Source: Candidatus Freyarchaeota archaeon (lineage in GTDB: Archaea > Asgardarchaeota > Jordiarchaeia > Jordiarchaeales > Jordiarchaeaceae). Taken from it: DNA of 64,000 nt. The notes under the pieces are model-generated. The model was not told where the DNA came from. It searched no databases and was given only the letters and a program-made list of their open reading frames with translations. Positions 52,013 through 61,597 of the stretch are shown here, piece after piece. The stretch's first letter is position 1. Each line of letters begins with the position of its first letter. Location of the stretch: the NCBI GenBank assembly GCA_030587365.1, contig JAUQZE010000046.1:1-64000 (forward strand), given 5' to 3'. The translations under genes were made by a program, and so were the position numbers.

Positions 52013-52345
52013 TTGGATAAGGATAGCGCCACATATCTTTACAGTAAGTGTAATTTGGCTTGTATTCCGAAGTGGTTAGACGGCGAGATTAATTTTGTCG
52101 AAGTCTGTGAAAGCTGCCTGAGTATAATAGGACTTGTGACTAACAGGCTTGGGGCGGCTCGGATATGTACTAACTGCGACTTTTTTGAGAAAACACAATA
52201 TGCGACAATAGGAATGTGTATGAGGGCTTTTACGGGGGAAAGCCAAGTTTTCATCAGTTCTTTTAACTGCTGCGGCGAATTCAGTAATAGTGAAACTCGC
52301 GCTGCTAAATCTAATTCTGACGAGGAGGGAGAAGGTAATTGCTGA
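52013..52345 (+). CDS. Cys-rich hypothetical protein
   Basis: 110 residues with Cys pairs CNLAC, CESC and CTNC followed by CMRAF and NCCGEF, implying bound metal. TTG start 4 bp after the previous gene. Belongs to a row of small Cys-rich proteins in this element. No family recognised. Confidence 0.6.
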   Translation: MDKDSATYLYSKCNLACIPKWLDGEINFVEVCESCLSIIGLVTNRLGAARICTNCDFFEKTQYATIGMCMRAFTGESQVFISSFNCCGEFSNSETRAAKSNSDEEGEGNC

Positions 52346-52755
52346 AAATCATATGTTTGGCCTGTGGAGAGGAGATACCCAATCAGAAAGGGAATTACTA
52401 TTTCGGGAGGGGGATTTGGTACTGTCCGAGTTGTGAGTATTTCAGTTTAGCGATTATAAAAAAGACGCGAAAGATGTCCAGACCCCAAGAAATCTCTTAC
52501 ACTCTTTCCCCTGGACCTGCTTTTGAGTGTTTTTCCGCCCCCCGAGATGAAAAACTGATTGTTGTTGGTCAGCACTGCTTTTTCGGTTTGTTGAGGCGGC
52601 AGGGTGATTCTGGATATCCACGAAATGGGTCTGGTCGTGCAGGCATGCTTATACTTTTTAGCCTACCGCCTACCGCATCAGCCCATCCAGCCGGCGGGGC
52701 TTACGCCGGCATCCTATTTTTTTCTGATTCAAAAAAATGCGAAAGGAGGATGTGA
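52339..52755 (+). CDS. Zinc-ribbon protein, C-terminal half doubtful
   Basis: The first 50 residues form a zinc ribbon (CLACGEEIPNQ...WYCPSCEYF) with a TTG start behind GGAGGGAGAAGG. The rest of the frame (from about 52490) runs through GC-rich DNA with a terminator-like hairpin at 52690-52723 and has an odd composition. The real gene may have been fused to non-coding sequence or disrupted there. Confidence 0.5.
   Translation: MLKIICLACGEEIPNQKGNYYFGRGIWYCPSCEYFSLAIIKKTRKMSRPQEISYTLSPGPAFECFSAPRDEKLIVVGQHCFFGLLRRQGDSGYPRNGSGRAGMLILFSLPPTASAHPAGGAYAGILFFSDSKKCERRM
52690..52723 (+). terminator. Intrinsic-terminator-like hairpin
   Basis: GCCGGCG (52690-52696) and CGCCGGC (52704-52710) are perfect complements around a 7-nt loop, followed by a run of seven T at 52717-52723. 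It lies within the last quarter of an open frame, just before the ribosome site of the next gene. Its bacterial style is unusual for this window. Confidence 0.55.
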
Positions 52756-52992
52756 ATGTTGAGTAGAAACGAGTTACCGAAGATGAAGTGCGGCCACGAT
52801 GTGTATGATTACGAACTCGAGAAGTCAAGCGGCATAGTTTTCATTCAGTGGCGTTGCGTTGAGGGCTGCAAGACCGAATGGACTACAGTCGGCGAGGCTC
52901 CCTATCCAGATGAATGTAAGCTTGATGAAAGTAGCAAAGAAATGATGGAAATAATCAAAGCGAGGGAGGAAAAGAGCGTTGAGCAGCAGTAA
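52756..52992 (+). CDS. Small hypothetical protein
   Basis: 78 residues. MKCGHDVYDYELEKS and RCVEGCKTEWTTVG suggest a ribbon-like metal site with Cys/His; the C-terminus is helical. ATG behind AAAGGAGGATG. Overlaps the next gene by 14 bp. Confidence 0.6.
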   Translation: MLSRNELPKMKCGHDVYDYELEKSSGIVFIQWRCVEGCKTEWTTVGEAPYPDECKLDESSKEMMEIIKAREEKSVEQQ

Positions 52993-53347
52993 GCAAATTT
53001 TCGAGAAGACCGAAGAAGACCTTCGGCAGGAGTTAATCAGCCTGCTTAAGCGGTTGCGGGAACTCAACAAGGAGCAGCCAGAGAAGAAGTTTGAATCCGT
53101 CCAGGTTTGCAGGGAGATGTGGGAGATCTCGAGGGAGCTACGGAGACGGAACATTGAGAGAATCTTGGGCATCGCAACTAAATGCGGCGCCTGTGAAACG
53201 TTTGTCGATGGGTTGAAATTTGAGTTAGAGATTGAGGGCTTTATTACGATACACTCCGTCGAGGTTCTATGCGGGGACTGCGAGGAACTGTGTGATTTTG
53301 AACCGACTATTTTTATGGAAAGGGTGGAAGGTGGAGAAGTTGAGTAG
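52979..53347 (+). CDS. Helical protein with C-terminal zinc ribbon
   Basis: 122 residues. Residues 5-65 are charged helices. CGACETF...CGDCEELC forms a metal site near 69-102. TTG start overlapping the previous gene; the stop overlaps the Topo mini-A-like start by 8 bp, so the two are coupled. It may be a partner of the DNA-cleaving protein. Confidence 0.6.
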   Translation: MSSSKQIFEKTEEDLRQELISLLKRLRELNKEQPEKKFESVQVCREMWEISRELRRRNIERILGIATKCGACETFVDGLKFELEIEGFITIHSVEVLCGDCEELCDFEPTIFMERVEGGEVE

Positions 53348-54332
53348 AGTGAATTGGGTTGAGGAGATTGCTCCAATAGTGTTGGACGCGTTGGAAAAGG
53401 AGCCGGAGGAACGTTTCCCGACTGTGAGGAGCGTGTGGTACTATCTGTGGTCGGCTCTGCAGAAGATTCCGGGTACGGAGCAGACCTACAAGCAGGTAGA
53501 TAAGTTATTGGTGAAGCTGCGGCAAGATAGACAGGTTCCCTTTGGGCGTTTCGACTCGAAGAGGGGGGATAATGGGTGTCTAGGCAGGCTGGCGTTGAAT
53601 CCGGCGAAGTGGGTTGAGCATAGGATAGACGAGGTTTTGAAGCTTTCAAAGGATTATGAGTTACCCAAACTTTTCATGCAGCCCTTTTTGTTGGAGATCT
53701 GGATTGAGAAGATCGGTTTGATTCCCACCTTTGAGAGGGAATGCCGCCCTTGGGATGCTAAGGTGCGGAGTTCCGAAGGCTTCACGCCCTGGGAGTTTAT
53801 GGATAGGGCTGTGAAGGACTTTGAATTCTTCTTTGAGCAGAGGGGTTCTCGGAAAATTAAAATATTGTATTTCGGCGACCAGGACCCCAGCGGGTTAAGC
53901 ATTTACACTAACTTAATCAAGGAATTAGAGTTTTTCAAAGTGGACTATGAAATAAAGCGGGTAGGCGTAACAATAGAACAGATCCGGGAGTTCAAACTCC
54001 CCGAGACTCCTCTGGACCCTGCTACGCTTAGAAAAATTCACAACGACACAAGATACCGCAACTATGTTAAGAAGTATGGGGAAGTATTCTGTGAGCTGGA
54101 TGCGTTTATTTCTCTTTCTTATGATCAGTTCAAAAGCATTCTGAAAACGGAGATAGAGAAACTAGTCGACAAGGAAAAATTGAAGGAGAGAGAGGAGCTC
54201 AACAAAACGATTCGAGAAGCAATAGGGAAAGCGGTTGACTCGAGAAAAACGCAGCTAGAGGAAAATAAAAAACAGATTATAAAATCAATCGAGGATAGCA
54301 AGAAGAAAAGAGAGGGGAGGATAAGCAGCTAG
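53340..54332 (+). CDS. Topo mini-A-like protein (Topo VI A / Spo11-related)
   Basis: About 330 residues. TVRSVWYYLW near residue 28 matches the catalytic-Tyr motif of Topo VI A/Spo11 (R-x3-YY), which forms the 5'-phosphotyrosine link. ILYFGDQDPSGLSIY near 176 is the Toprim Asp-x-Asp-Pro-x-Gly metal motif. There is no GHKL-type B subunit in the element. This fits the Topo mini-A family, known from viruses and plasmids of archaea and bacteria. A helical Lys/Glu-rich tail follows. TTG 53340 behind GGTGGAG is chosen; the frame opens at 53232. Expected roles are replication start, resolution or supercoil relief. Confidence 0.78.
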   Translation: MSRVNWVEEIAPIVLDALEKEPEERFPTVRSVWYYLWSALQKIPGTEQTYKQVDKLLVKLRQDRQVPFGRFDSKRGDNGCLGRLALNPAKWVEHRIDEVLKLSKDYELPKLFMQPFLLEIWIEKIGLIPTFERECRPWDAKVRSSEGFTPWEFMDRAVKDFEFFFEQRGSRKIKILYFGDQDPSGLSIYTNLIKELEFFKVDYEIKRVGVTIEQIREFKLPETPLDPATLRKIHNDTRYRNYVKKYGEVFCELDAFISLSYDQFKSILKTEIEKLVDKEKLKEREELNKTIREAIGKAVDSRKTQLEENKKQIIKSIEDSKKKREGRISS

Positions 54333-54367
54333 GAGTTTTTCATGATCACTTTTGAAAAAAAGGTGAA

Positions 54368-54393
54368 AAAAAGTTGGCACGTGCCAACTTTTT
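54368..54393. promoter_or_regulatory. Perfect 26-bp palindrome, candidate ParB/regulator site
   Basis: Arms AAAAAGTTGGCAC and GTGCCAACTTTTT meet without a gap at 54380/54381. It lies 36 bp after the Topo mini-A stop and 27 bp before the ParB-like ATG. As DNA it would suit a dimeric protein; as RNA the arms give a strong stem ending in U5, so a terminator is also possible. Confidence 0.65.
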
Positions 54394-54419
54394 GAATTAA
54401 AAAATGGAGGTAAAGAAAA

Positions 54420-56375
<1,956 letters not shown>

Positions 56376-56379
56376 AACA

Positions 56380-57021
56380 TTGACTGATTGTCCGAACATT
56401 AAGCAGTTTCTTAGCGAAGTGGTTCGAGCCGAAGACTTGCCTGAGCTGCAGAAGTTTGTGGGCTATTGTCTTATGGATAACTGCCGCTACCAGAAGGCTC
56501 TGATGCTGCACGGTCCCATGGCTAGTGGAAAAAGTACCTTCGTTAGTCTATTCATGGAACTCATTAAAAGGAGTGACTTGACAAGGACAAATATTGCCGC
56601 TATTAGTCTCAAGGAACTTAAGGAAAATAGATGGTGCTTGGCAGAATTACAGGGGAAAAAGGTGAACATATGTGACGATGTTTCGCATGAAGATTTCAGA
56701 GATATTCGTATTTTGAAAGCCTTAATTGCCGGAGAGCCTTTAACTGCAGAAAGAAAATATCAACAACCCTTCGTTTTCACCAACAGAGCGAAGCTTATTT
56801 TTGCAACAAGTTTCCAGCCGGATACACTTGAACTTGATGAAGGTCTCCGCAGACGGCTCGTTTTCGTCAATTTTCCTAATCAGTTCATTGGAAACAAAGC
56901 AGACTCATGGATAGTTAGCAAGCTTGCGACTAGGCGAAAGCTAGAGAGTTTTATGAACTGGGCTAACAAGGGCTTGGAAAAACTGAAAGAACAGGGATTC
57001 AAGGAGGCGGAGAGCAAATGA
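56380..57021 (+). CDS. Small stand-alone SF3 (D5-like) helicase
   Basis: 213 residues, covering only the ATPase: Walker A LHGPMASGKSTF near 44, Walker B KVNICDDVS near 96, sensor-1 KLIFATSF, and the Arg-finger region LRRRLVFVNF. It resembles the C-terminal part of the larger helicase at 58133 but is distinct. TTG start behind GGAGGAG. SF3 helicases are hexameric 3'-5' replicative helicases of viruses and plasmids. It may load or regulate the larger one, or be a degraded second copy. Confidence 0.75.
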   Translation: MTDCPNIKQFLSEVVRAEDLPELQKFVGYCLMDNCRYQKALMLHGPMASGKSTFVSLFMELIKRSDLTRTNIAAISLKELKENRWCLAELQGKKVNICDDVSHEDFRDIRILKALIAGEPLTAERKYQQPFVFTNRAKLIFATSFQPDTLELDEGLRRRLVFVNFPNQFIGNKADSWIVSKLATRRKLESFMNWANKGLEKLKEQGFKEAESK

Positions 57022-57302
57022 ACGTTGAGAAGCTGGAGAATCTTATTTTGTTTCTAGACACCTTTGAGAAACAGGGCTTCATAGACATGGCGCCGACTGA
57101 CTGCTTCGATCGCAAAGTGAGGGAGTGGCTTATCGGTGCAAGACTGGCAAGTTATTTCGCTGGGCATCCGCCTGAGTTGTGTTGGATTTACGGCCCCGAG
57201 GAAGAAGCGATAAGCGAGTTGAAGCATCTTCTGGAAGAGATCCTCGGGGAGACTAGCGAGTCCTTGTGGAAGAAGGAATCAAGCAGAGAGGTGGAGACTT
57301 GA
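57018..57302 (+). CDS. Hypothetical protein
   Basis: 94 residues, acidic and mainly helical (EKLENLILFLDTFEKQGFID; EEAISELKHLLEEILGE). ATG overlaps the helicase stop by 4 bp. No motif recognised; perhaps an accessory protein of the small helicase. Confidence 0.55.
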   Translation: MNVEKLENLILFLDTFEKQGFIDMAPTDCFDRKVREWLIGARLASYFAGHPPELCWIYGPEEEAISELKHLLEEILGETSESLWKKESSREVET

Positions 57303-57489
57303 AAGCTGGAAGCCTAGCAACTTGCGAAAGGCGTCCACGACGGTTCCTTAAGCAGTCTCCTTCCACACACACTCTTCCACCCCCCTTCTAAGATTTGTTT
57401 CTTCTTGGAGGCTGCTTACACCCCGTTTTTTAGGTGTTTCCGGGACGACGGGGACCCGTGGATACCCGCAAAAAATTGGAGGCTGAAAC
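57303..57489. other. Short non-coding gap between helicase region genes
   Basis: 187 bp without a gene. It contains pyrimidine-rich DNA (about 57355-57405) and GGACGACGGGGACCCGTGG near 57442-57461. GGAGGCTG occurs at 57405 and again as GGAGGCTGAAACATG before the next gene. It is the longest gap in the replication module and a reasonable place to look for an origin. Confidence 0.3.
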
Positions 57490-57798
57490 ATGATTTCCAA
57501 ATTAGAGGTTAAATTCTGTCCCGAATGTCAGGGTTCTCTGGTGGTGAATAGTAAGGATGGTGATGGCGGGGCTCTGACATGTACGGTGTGTGGGTTGATA
57601 GTCGACGCGGATCCCAAACTGGTACCCGAGTACGGTTTTAAAGATCATTACAACGTTTTGAAAGGCATGACTACTATTATCCCGGCATTTAAACACCCAA
57701 AATATTGGAGATTAAAAAAGCTTCAAGACCAAGAAGCGAAAGCCGCGATGAAAGCATGGCGCGAGTCACACAAAGAACAACGAAGAGCCGCGAGTTAG
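57490..57798 (+). CDS. TFB-like zinc-ribbon protein
   Basis: 102 residues. CPECQGSLVVNSKDGDGGA then CTVCGLIVD is the spacing and sequence style of the TFIIB/TFB N-terminal ribbon. The cyclin folds of TFB are absent; the rest is a basic helix. It could bind RNA polymerase or a transcription factor to redirect host transcription, or be a plain DNA-binding protein. ATG behind GGAGGCTGAAAC. Confidence 0.6.
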   Translation: MISKLEVKFCPECQGSLVVNSKDGDGGALTCTVCGLIVDADPKLVPEYGFKDHYNVLKGMTTIIPAFKHPKYWRLKKLQDQEAKAAMKAWRESHKEQRRAAS

Positions 57799-57809
57799 GA
57801 GGCTGAAAT

Positions 57810-58160
57810 ATGGTTGGGGCTCTCGTAACTTTTGATAATGCAACGGGTGTTTTTAATTGTTCTCGCTGCGAGTTTTCAACCAGTGCTCAGAACATTATGC
57901 GATCACACGTCCTAGAACATGTGCTGCCTGGTCGTGTGCATCAGGTTCTTGATATTCTCAAAGTAAAGAAGTTCTGCACAGTGGGATACTTGGCGGAGAA
58001 AACGGGGTTGGAGTTCCGGAAAGTTGAAAATATTATAACCAATTTGAAGCGGCGGGGGATGGTTGAGGTTTCCGAGATGCATCGGGCGCATTATTACTCT
58101 CTAAAGAAAGAAGTGGTGGGTGATGATAAGGAATGTCTGAAGACCACGAAGTTAAAGTAG
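57810..58160 (+). CDS. C2H2 zinc finger plus winged-helix regulator
   Basis: 116 residues. CSRCEFSTSAQNIMRSHVLEH is a single C2H2 finger. A winged helix follows (RVHQVLDILKVKKFCTVGYL; ENIITNLKRRGMVEV). Such fusions are common as regulators in archaeal viruses and plasmids. ATG behind GGAGGCTGAAAT, almost the same leader as the previous gene. It overlaps the helicase gene by 28 bp. Confidence 0.7.
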   Translation: MVGALVTFDNATGVFNCSRCEFSTSAQNIMRSHVLEHVLPGRVHQVLDILKVKKFCTVGYLAEKTGLEFRKVENIITNLKRRGMVEVSEMHRAHYYSLKKEVVGDDKECLKTTKLK

Positions 58161-60049
58161 TAAAAAAGCATGATGGTTATTATTTTGTGATGGGTAGAAG
58201 GCTGACGGGTCCATATAAGGATCCTCGTGAGCCTGATGTTGCGACGGTTTCTGGCAACTTGCTTCTTGATGATGGGAACCCCGTTTTGGTAGCTTTAGAG
58301 AACTGGGATGTTCTTCAGAAATATTTTGATGGAAAGAAGTTTATCCCTAGAAGGCTGGGTGACGAGATTAAGGAGAAATACCGTTTCTTGACGATGTGTG
58401 ATAACTTCGATACGTATTATTATTCTAACGGTATCTATGTGAAGAATGCAGAGGCGATCATAAAAGATTATTGCGCCCGAGTCTTGGGTGAGGAGTATTT
58501 AATTCATTATGTTAATGAGGTGATTAATTATATTAAAGATTCAACCATCCTATTTTTCGAGACCCGGAAAGAGATTAAGGAACCGATAAATCTGGTGCCT
58601 CTCAAAAATGGCATATTGAATATTGATACTTATGCTTTGCTTCAGTATGATCCGAAATACAGGTTTTTCAGCAAATTACCCCTTGAATTTAAACCGGGTG
58701 CGGAGTGTCCTAAGTTTTTGAAGTGGCTGAGGGAGGTCCAGCCGGAGGAGAATATTTTGCTTATTCAGGAGATCTTCGGGTATCTGCTTTATCGTACCTA
58801 TGATTTCCAGTTTTTCTTTATTTTTGTGGGTAAGAAGTGGAATGGAAAAACCACGCTTGTTAAAATTATGAGCCGGTTTCTAGGGGAGGGAAATTGGGTG
58901 GCTCTCTCCTGGGGAGACTTGGAATTCAACAGGTTTGCTAAAGCAGAATTGTTTGAGAAATGGGCTAACTTAGATGTGGAACTAAGTGGCCATTTACTTA
59001 AAAATGCGGATATACTGAAAAAATTGACTGGGCAGGATCCTATACAGGGTGAAGTGAAGTATTCGCGGCCGTTTTGGTTTGAGAATTATGCAAAAATAAT
59101 CATGGCCACGAATAAGCTACCGCATCTGGACGATTCTGTTGATTACGATGAAGCTTTTTTCCGGCGCGTAGTTTTGATCAATTTTCCCTTCGAGTTTCCG
59201 CCTGAAAAAGCTCGCCCCCAGGAAGAACTATTAAAAGAATTGGAACCGGAATTTCCAGGCATATTAAACTGGGCCTTGGAAGGTTTGAAGAGACTCCGGA
59301 AAAATAGGAAACCCAGTTACGAATTGGACATAGACGCAACAATGGCTAAATGGCACAAACTAACCAGCAGTATAGCATACTTTGCTGAGCTACTGGAATA
59401 TGACCCCCAAGCAGAACCAATATCCAATAGTTTTTTGTGGCATTTATTCTTGGCTTTCTGTGAGAACGAGAAAATAAGCACTGTAACACAGGGAATATTT
59501 ACGAAAAAACTCCCACTCCACGTCAAAGGAGCCATTTCACAACCAAGGAAAAAAGGAATAGGAGTAGGAAAAAAAAGCACTAGGTGCTGGATCGGTGTTG
59601 GCTTCAAAGTAACAGTAGAGAATAAAGAGGAATGGGCTACCAAAACTACACTTTTTTACCCTCTCCTGAAGAATATAGAAGGTTGGGTTGAGTGGAGAGA
59701 GGGAATAGATAAAAGATGTAGATTTTGTAGCGCCAAGGAGGAAAACGAGGGCTTAGAAGGGCGAGAATCTGAACCTGGACTTGAAAAGTATCAACTTTCG
59801 GGTCTTTCCAAGATTGAGAAGTCTGTTTTTGCGTTTATCCAGGAAGGAAGTGTAGTCACCCAGGGGGACATCCATCGTAAATTAGATTTGGAGTATGACG
59901 AGATCAGCGCAGCTCTAGCCAAATTGGAAAAGTGTGGTTATATTGAGATAAAAACGGAATCCGGTGTGCTAAATTATCGGTTGAAGAAGCAGCAGCAACA
60001 AGAAGAGATCCCGCCGGATCCAGAGAAGAAGCAGCAGGAGGAGGGCTAG
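58133..60049 (+). CDS. P4-family replicative helicase (D5_N/SF3)
   Basis: 638 residues. The D5_N-type region (residues about 150-225; PLKNGILNIDTYALLQYD) precedes the SF3 ATPase with Walker A FVGKKWNGKTTLVK near 233, Walker B ANLDVELS, sensor IIMATNKLP and the RRVVLINFP Arg region. A C-terminal part has CRFCSAKEENEG and a winged helix (EKSVFAFIQEGSVVTQGDI). No primase motif is seen in the first 150 residues, so priming must come from elsewhere. It is the main replication protein of the element. Confidence 0.85.
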   Translation: MSEDHEVKVVKKHDGYYFVMGRRLTGPYKDPREPDVATVSGNLLLDDGNPVLVALENWDVLQKYFDGKKFIPRRLGDEIKEKYRFLTMCDNFDTYYYSNGIYVKNAEAIIKDYCARVLGEEYLIHYVNEVINYIKDSTILFFETRKEIKEPINLVPLKNGILNIDTYALLQYDPKYRFFSKLPLEFKPGAECPKFLKWLREVQPEENILLIQEIFGYLLYRTYDFQFFFIFVGKKWNGKTTLVKIMSRFLGEGNWVALSWGDLEFNRFAKAELFEKWANLDVELSGHLLKNADILKKLTGQDPIQGEVKYSRPFWFENYAKIIMATNKLPHLDDSVDYDEAFFRRVVLINFPFEFPPEKARPQEELLKELEPEFPGILNWALEGLKRLRKNRKPSYELDIDATMAKWHKLTSSIAYFAELLEYDPQAEPISNSFLWHLFLAFCENEKISTVTQGIFTKKLPLHVKGAISQPRKKGIGVGKKSTRCWIGVGFKVTVENKEEWATKTTLFYPLLKNIEGWVEWREGIDKRCRFCSAKEENEGLEGRESEPGLEKYQLSGLSKIEKSVFAFIQEGSVVTQGDIHRKLDLEYDEISAALAKLEKCGYIEIKTESGVLNYRLKKQQQQEEIPPDPEKKQQEEG

Positions 60050-60052
60050 GTA

Positions 60053-60634
60053 ATGGGCTCGTTCCGGGTTCTGAACAAGATGAGGGGTGTGGATGCCGAG
60101 GAAGAGATCGTATCATGGTTTAGAGAACGAGGTTTTGACGTGGACTATGGTACTGAACACTTCTCGACTGGAACTCAGGGCTTCATGGATATTATTGCGT
60201 CGAAGGGGAAGCTTAGTTTCGGCGTCGAGGTGAAGAGTACAATGTTTTTTAACACGCGGGTAAAGGACCATAAAAAACACGGCAGCCGCGTAGAATTTTG
60301 CATGACTCAGGAAGAACAGTATATTGGGCGCGTAGCTTTCAACTGCGAGGCGATCATGAATGAGTCTCTTTTCTGCCTGGCGAAGAACTTGAAGCCGGTT
60401 ATCATAGTTTTAATGAAACCCCGGGGACGTCCCCATCTGGTTTGGTATTATCCCTTCGAGGACGTGCTGAAGAGAACCGAGAAACCCTCCCTGAAAAGCT
60501 TCAGTTTGAGCTTGTATGAAATTCTTGAGACTGGGCAGCCGGCCGAGCATTACTTTTCTCATCATGCTAACAACGGAGACTCCGCGGGCTCGAATTATCG
60601 AAATATGCGGAATTATCAGGTTAAGGAGGTTTAG
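60053..60634 (+). CDS. PD-(D/E)XK nuclease
   Basis: 193 residues. GFMDIIASKGKLSFGVEVKST supplies Asp46, Glu59 and Lys61 of the PD-(D/E)XK active site. An upstream Glu lies in the first helix (DAEEEIVSWFRERGFDV). The fold start looks like archaeal Holliday-junction resolvases and related nucleases. It follows the helicase by 3 bp, so a role in processing replication or recombination intermediates is likely. Confidence 0.77.
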   Translation: MGSFRVLNKMRGVDAEEEIVSWFRERGFDVDYGTEHFSTGTQGFMDIIASKGKLSFGVEVKSTMFFNTRVKDHKKHGSRVEFCMTQEEQYIGRVAFNCEAIMNESLFCLAKNLKPVIIVLMKPRGRPHLVWYYPFEDVLKRTEKPSLKSFSLSLYEILETGQPAEHYFSHHANNGDSAGSNYRNMRNYQVKEV

Positions 60635-60640
60635 TGTGGT

Positions 60641-60928
60641 TTGGTTGAGGTAGAGCTTCAAAAAAATATTGTAAAATGTGATTGGTGTGATGCTGAGCTC
60701 AGGCGGATACCTTCGCAAATTAGCCGTAATAAGCATAATTTTTGTGACAGTGAATGCGAGCATAATTTTCGCCTCGTGGCTCATGGGAAAGCGGTGAAAA
60801 CTAATTGTGCCAACTGCGATAAATTGATAGCTGTGGCTAAGGGGAAGACTAAACGTTTTACTAATCATTTCTGCTGCACCAGGTGCTGTATTGCTTTTCA
60901 TTCAGGAAAGAAAAGGAGGTCTGAATGA
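60641..60928 (+). CDS. Small protein with two zinc fingers
   Basis: 95 residues. CDWCDAELRRIPSQISRNKH...CDSECEHNF and CANCDKLIAVAKG...CCTRCCIAFH are two repeats of the same finger type, resembling TRASH/HNH-like fingers. Basic tail. TTG start behind AAGGAGG. Likely a nucleic-acid-binding protein. Confidence 0.6.
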   Translation: MVEVELQKNIVKCDWCDAELRRIPSQISRNKHNFCDSECEHNFRLVAHGKAVKTNCANCDKLIAVAKGKTKRFTNHFCCTRCCIAFHSGKKRRSE

Positions 60929-60931
60929 GAA

Positions 60932-61255
60932 ATGTCGCGTTATCCTGAGTGTGAAAGTTGTCCATATTTCAAATTTTTACGGGTGCTTGAGTCGAAGGTC
61001 TGTACTCTTGCACTATTTTATAAGGGTGGTTCTGAATGGCATGAAAAATGTCCTCGAGATCTGAAGAAGGCTAAAGATAGGCTTTCTGAGTCTTTAAAAA
61101 TCTGGTTAGATTGCAAGGAAACATTTTCGTTGCTGCCAGGAACTGAAAAGTGTTTGCAATGTAAACTAGGTCAACCGTCTCCCATAGAAGGCCTTACTGT
61201 TTGCAGTTTCCTGTCGAAATTTTTCGAGTGGTGTTTTTGGCAAGCAATAGATTAG
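60932..61255 (+). CDS. Cys-rich hypothetical protein
   Basis: 107 residues. CESCPYF, CTLALF, CPRD, CKETF and CLQCKLG make at least two metal sites, or disulphides. ATG 3 bp after the previous gene with GGAGG in front. Not recognised. Confidence 0.55.
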   Translation: MSRYPECESCPYFKFLRVLESKVCTLALFYKGGSEWHEKCPRDLKKAKDRLSESLKIWLDCKETFSLLPGTEKCLQCKLGQPSPIEGLTVCSFLSKFFEWCFWQAID

Positions 61256-61269
61256 GAGATTGAATAGGC

Positions 61270-61545
61270 ATGAAAATGGTATCTAGGTATCTGGATAATG
61301 CAAAACTGGGAGATATAGTGTACGTCAGATATCTAGATCATTTATTGCTGAAAAATATGGAGCAAAATAATTATCCGCCTGTTATAACTGAGATGCTTGG
61401 CTGGCTGGTGGAGGACCAGGCGGATTATATTCGGGTTGAGTTTGAGCGTTTCAGCCAGATCGGTAACGGTGTTAATGTTACTCAAAAAATGAGCAGCCTT
61501 ACGATTATTAAAAGCACAATTTTGGAGTTGAGAAAAATTGTTTAG
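61270..61545 (+). CDS. Hypothetical protein
   Basis: 91 residues with a beta-rich middle (AKLGDIVYVRYLDHLLLKN) and (QADYIRVEFERFSQIG), suggesting a small barrel. ATG at 61270 behind a weak AGGAGATTG. Overlaps the upstream edge of the integrase frame. Not recognised. Confidence 0.5.
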   Translation: MKMVSRYLDNAKLGDIVYVRYLDHLLLKNMEQNNYPPVITEMLGWLVEDQADYIRVEFERFSQIGNGVNVTQKMSSLTIIKSTILELRKIV

Positions 61546-61597
61546 TTGCGTGGAACAAAGTATTATTAAAAATAAAAATAAAATTGGGGTGACGTCA

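Noticed and set aside
52825..53649. 274-codon minus-strand frame in the element
   Set aside because: Antisense to three overlapping plus-strand genes with ribosome sites; Ser/Pro-rich composition typical of a shadow frame.
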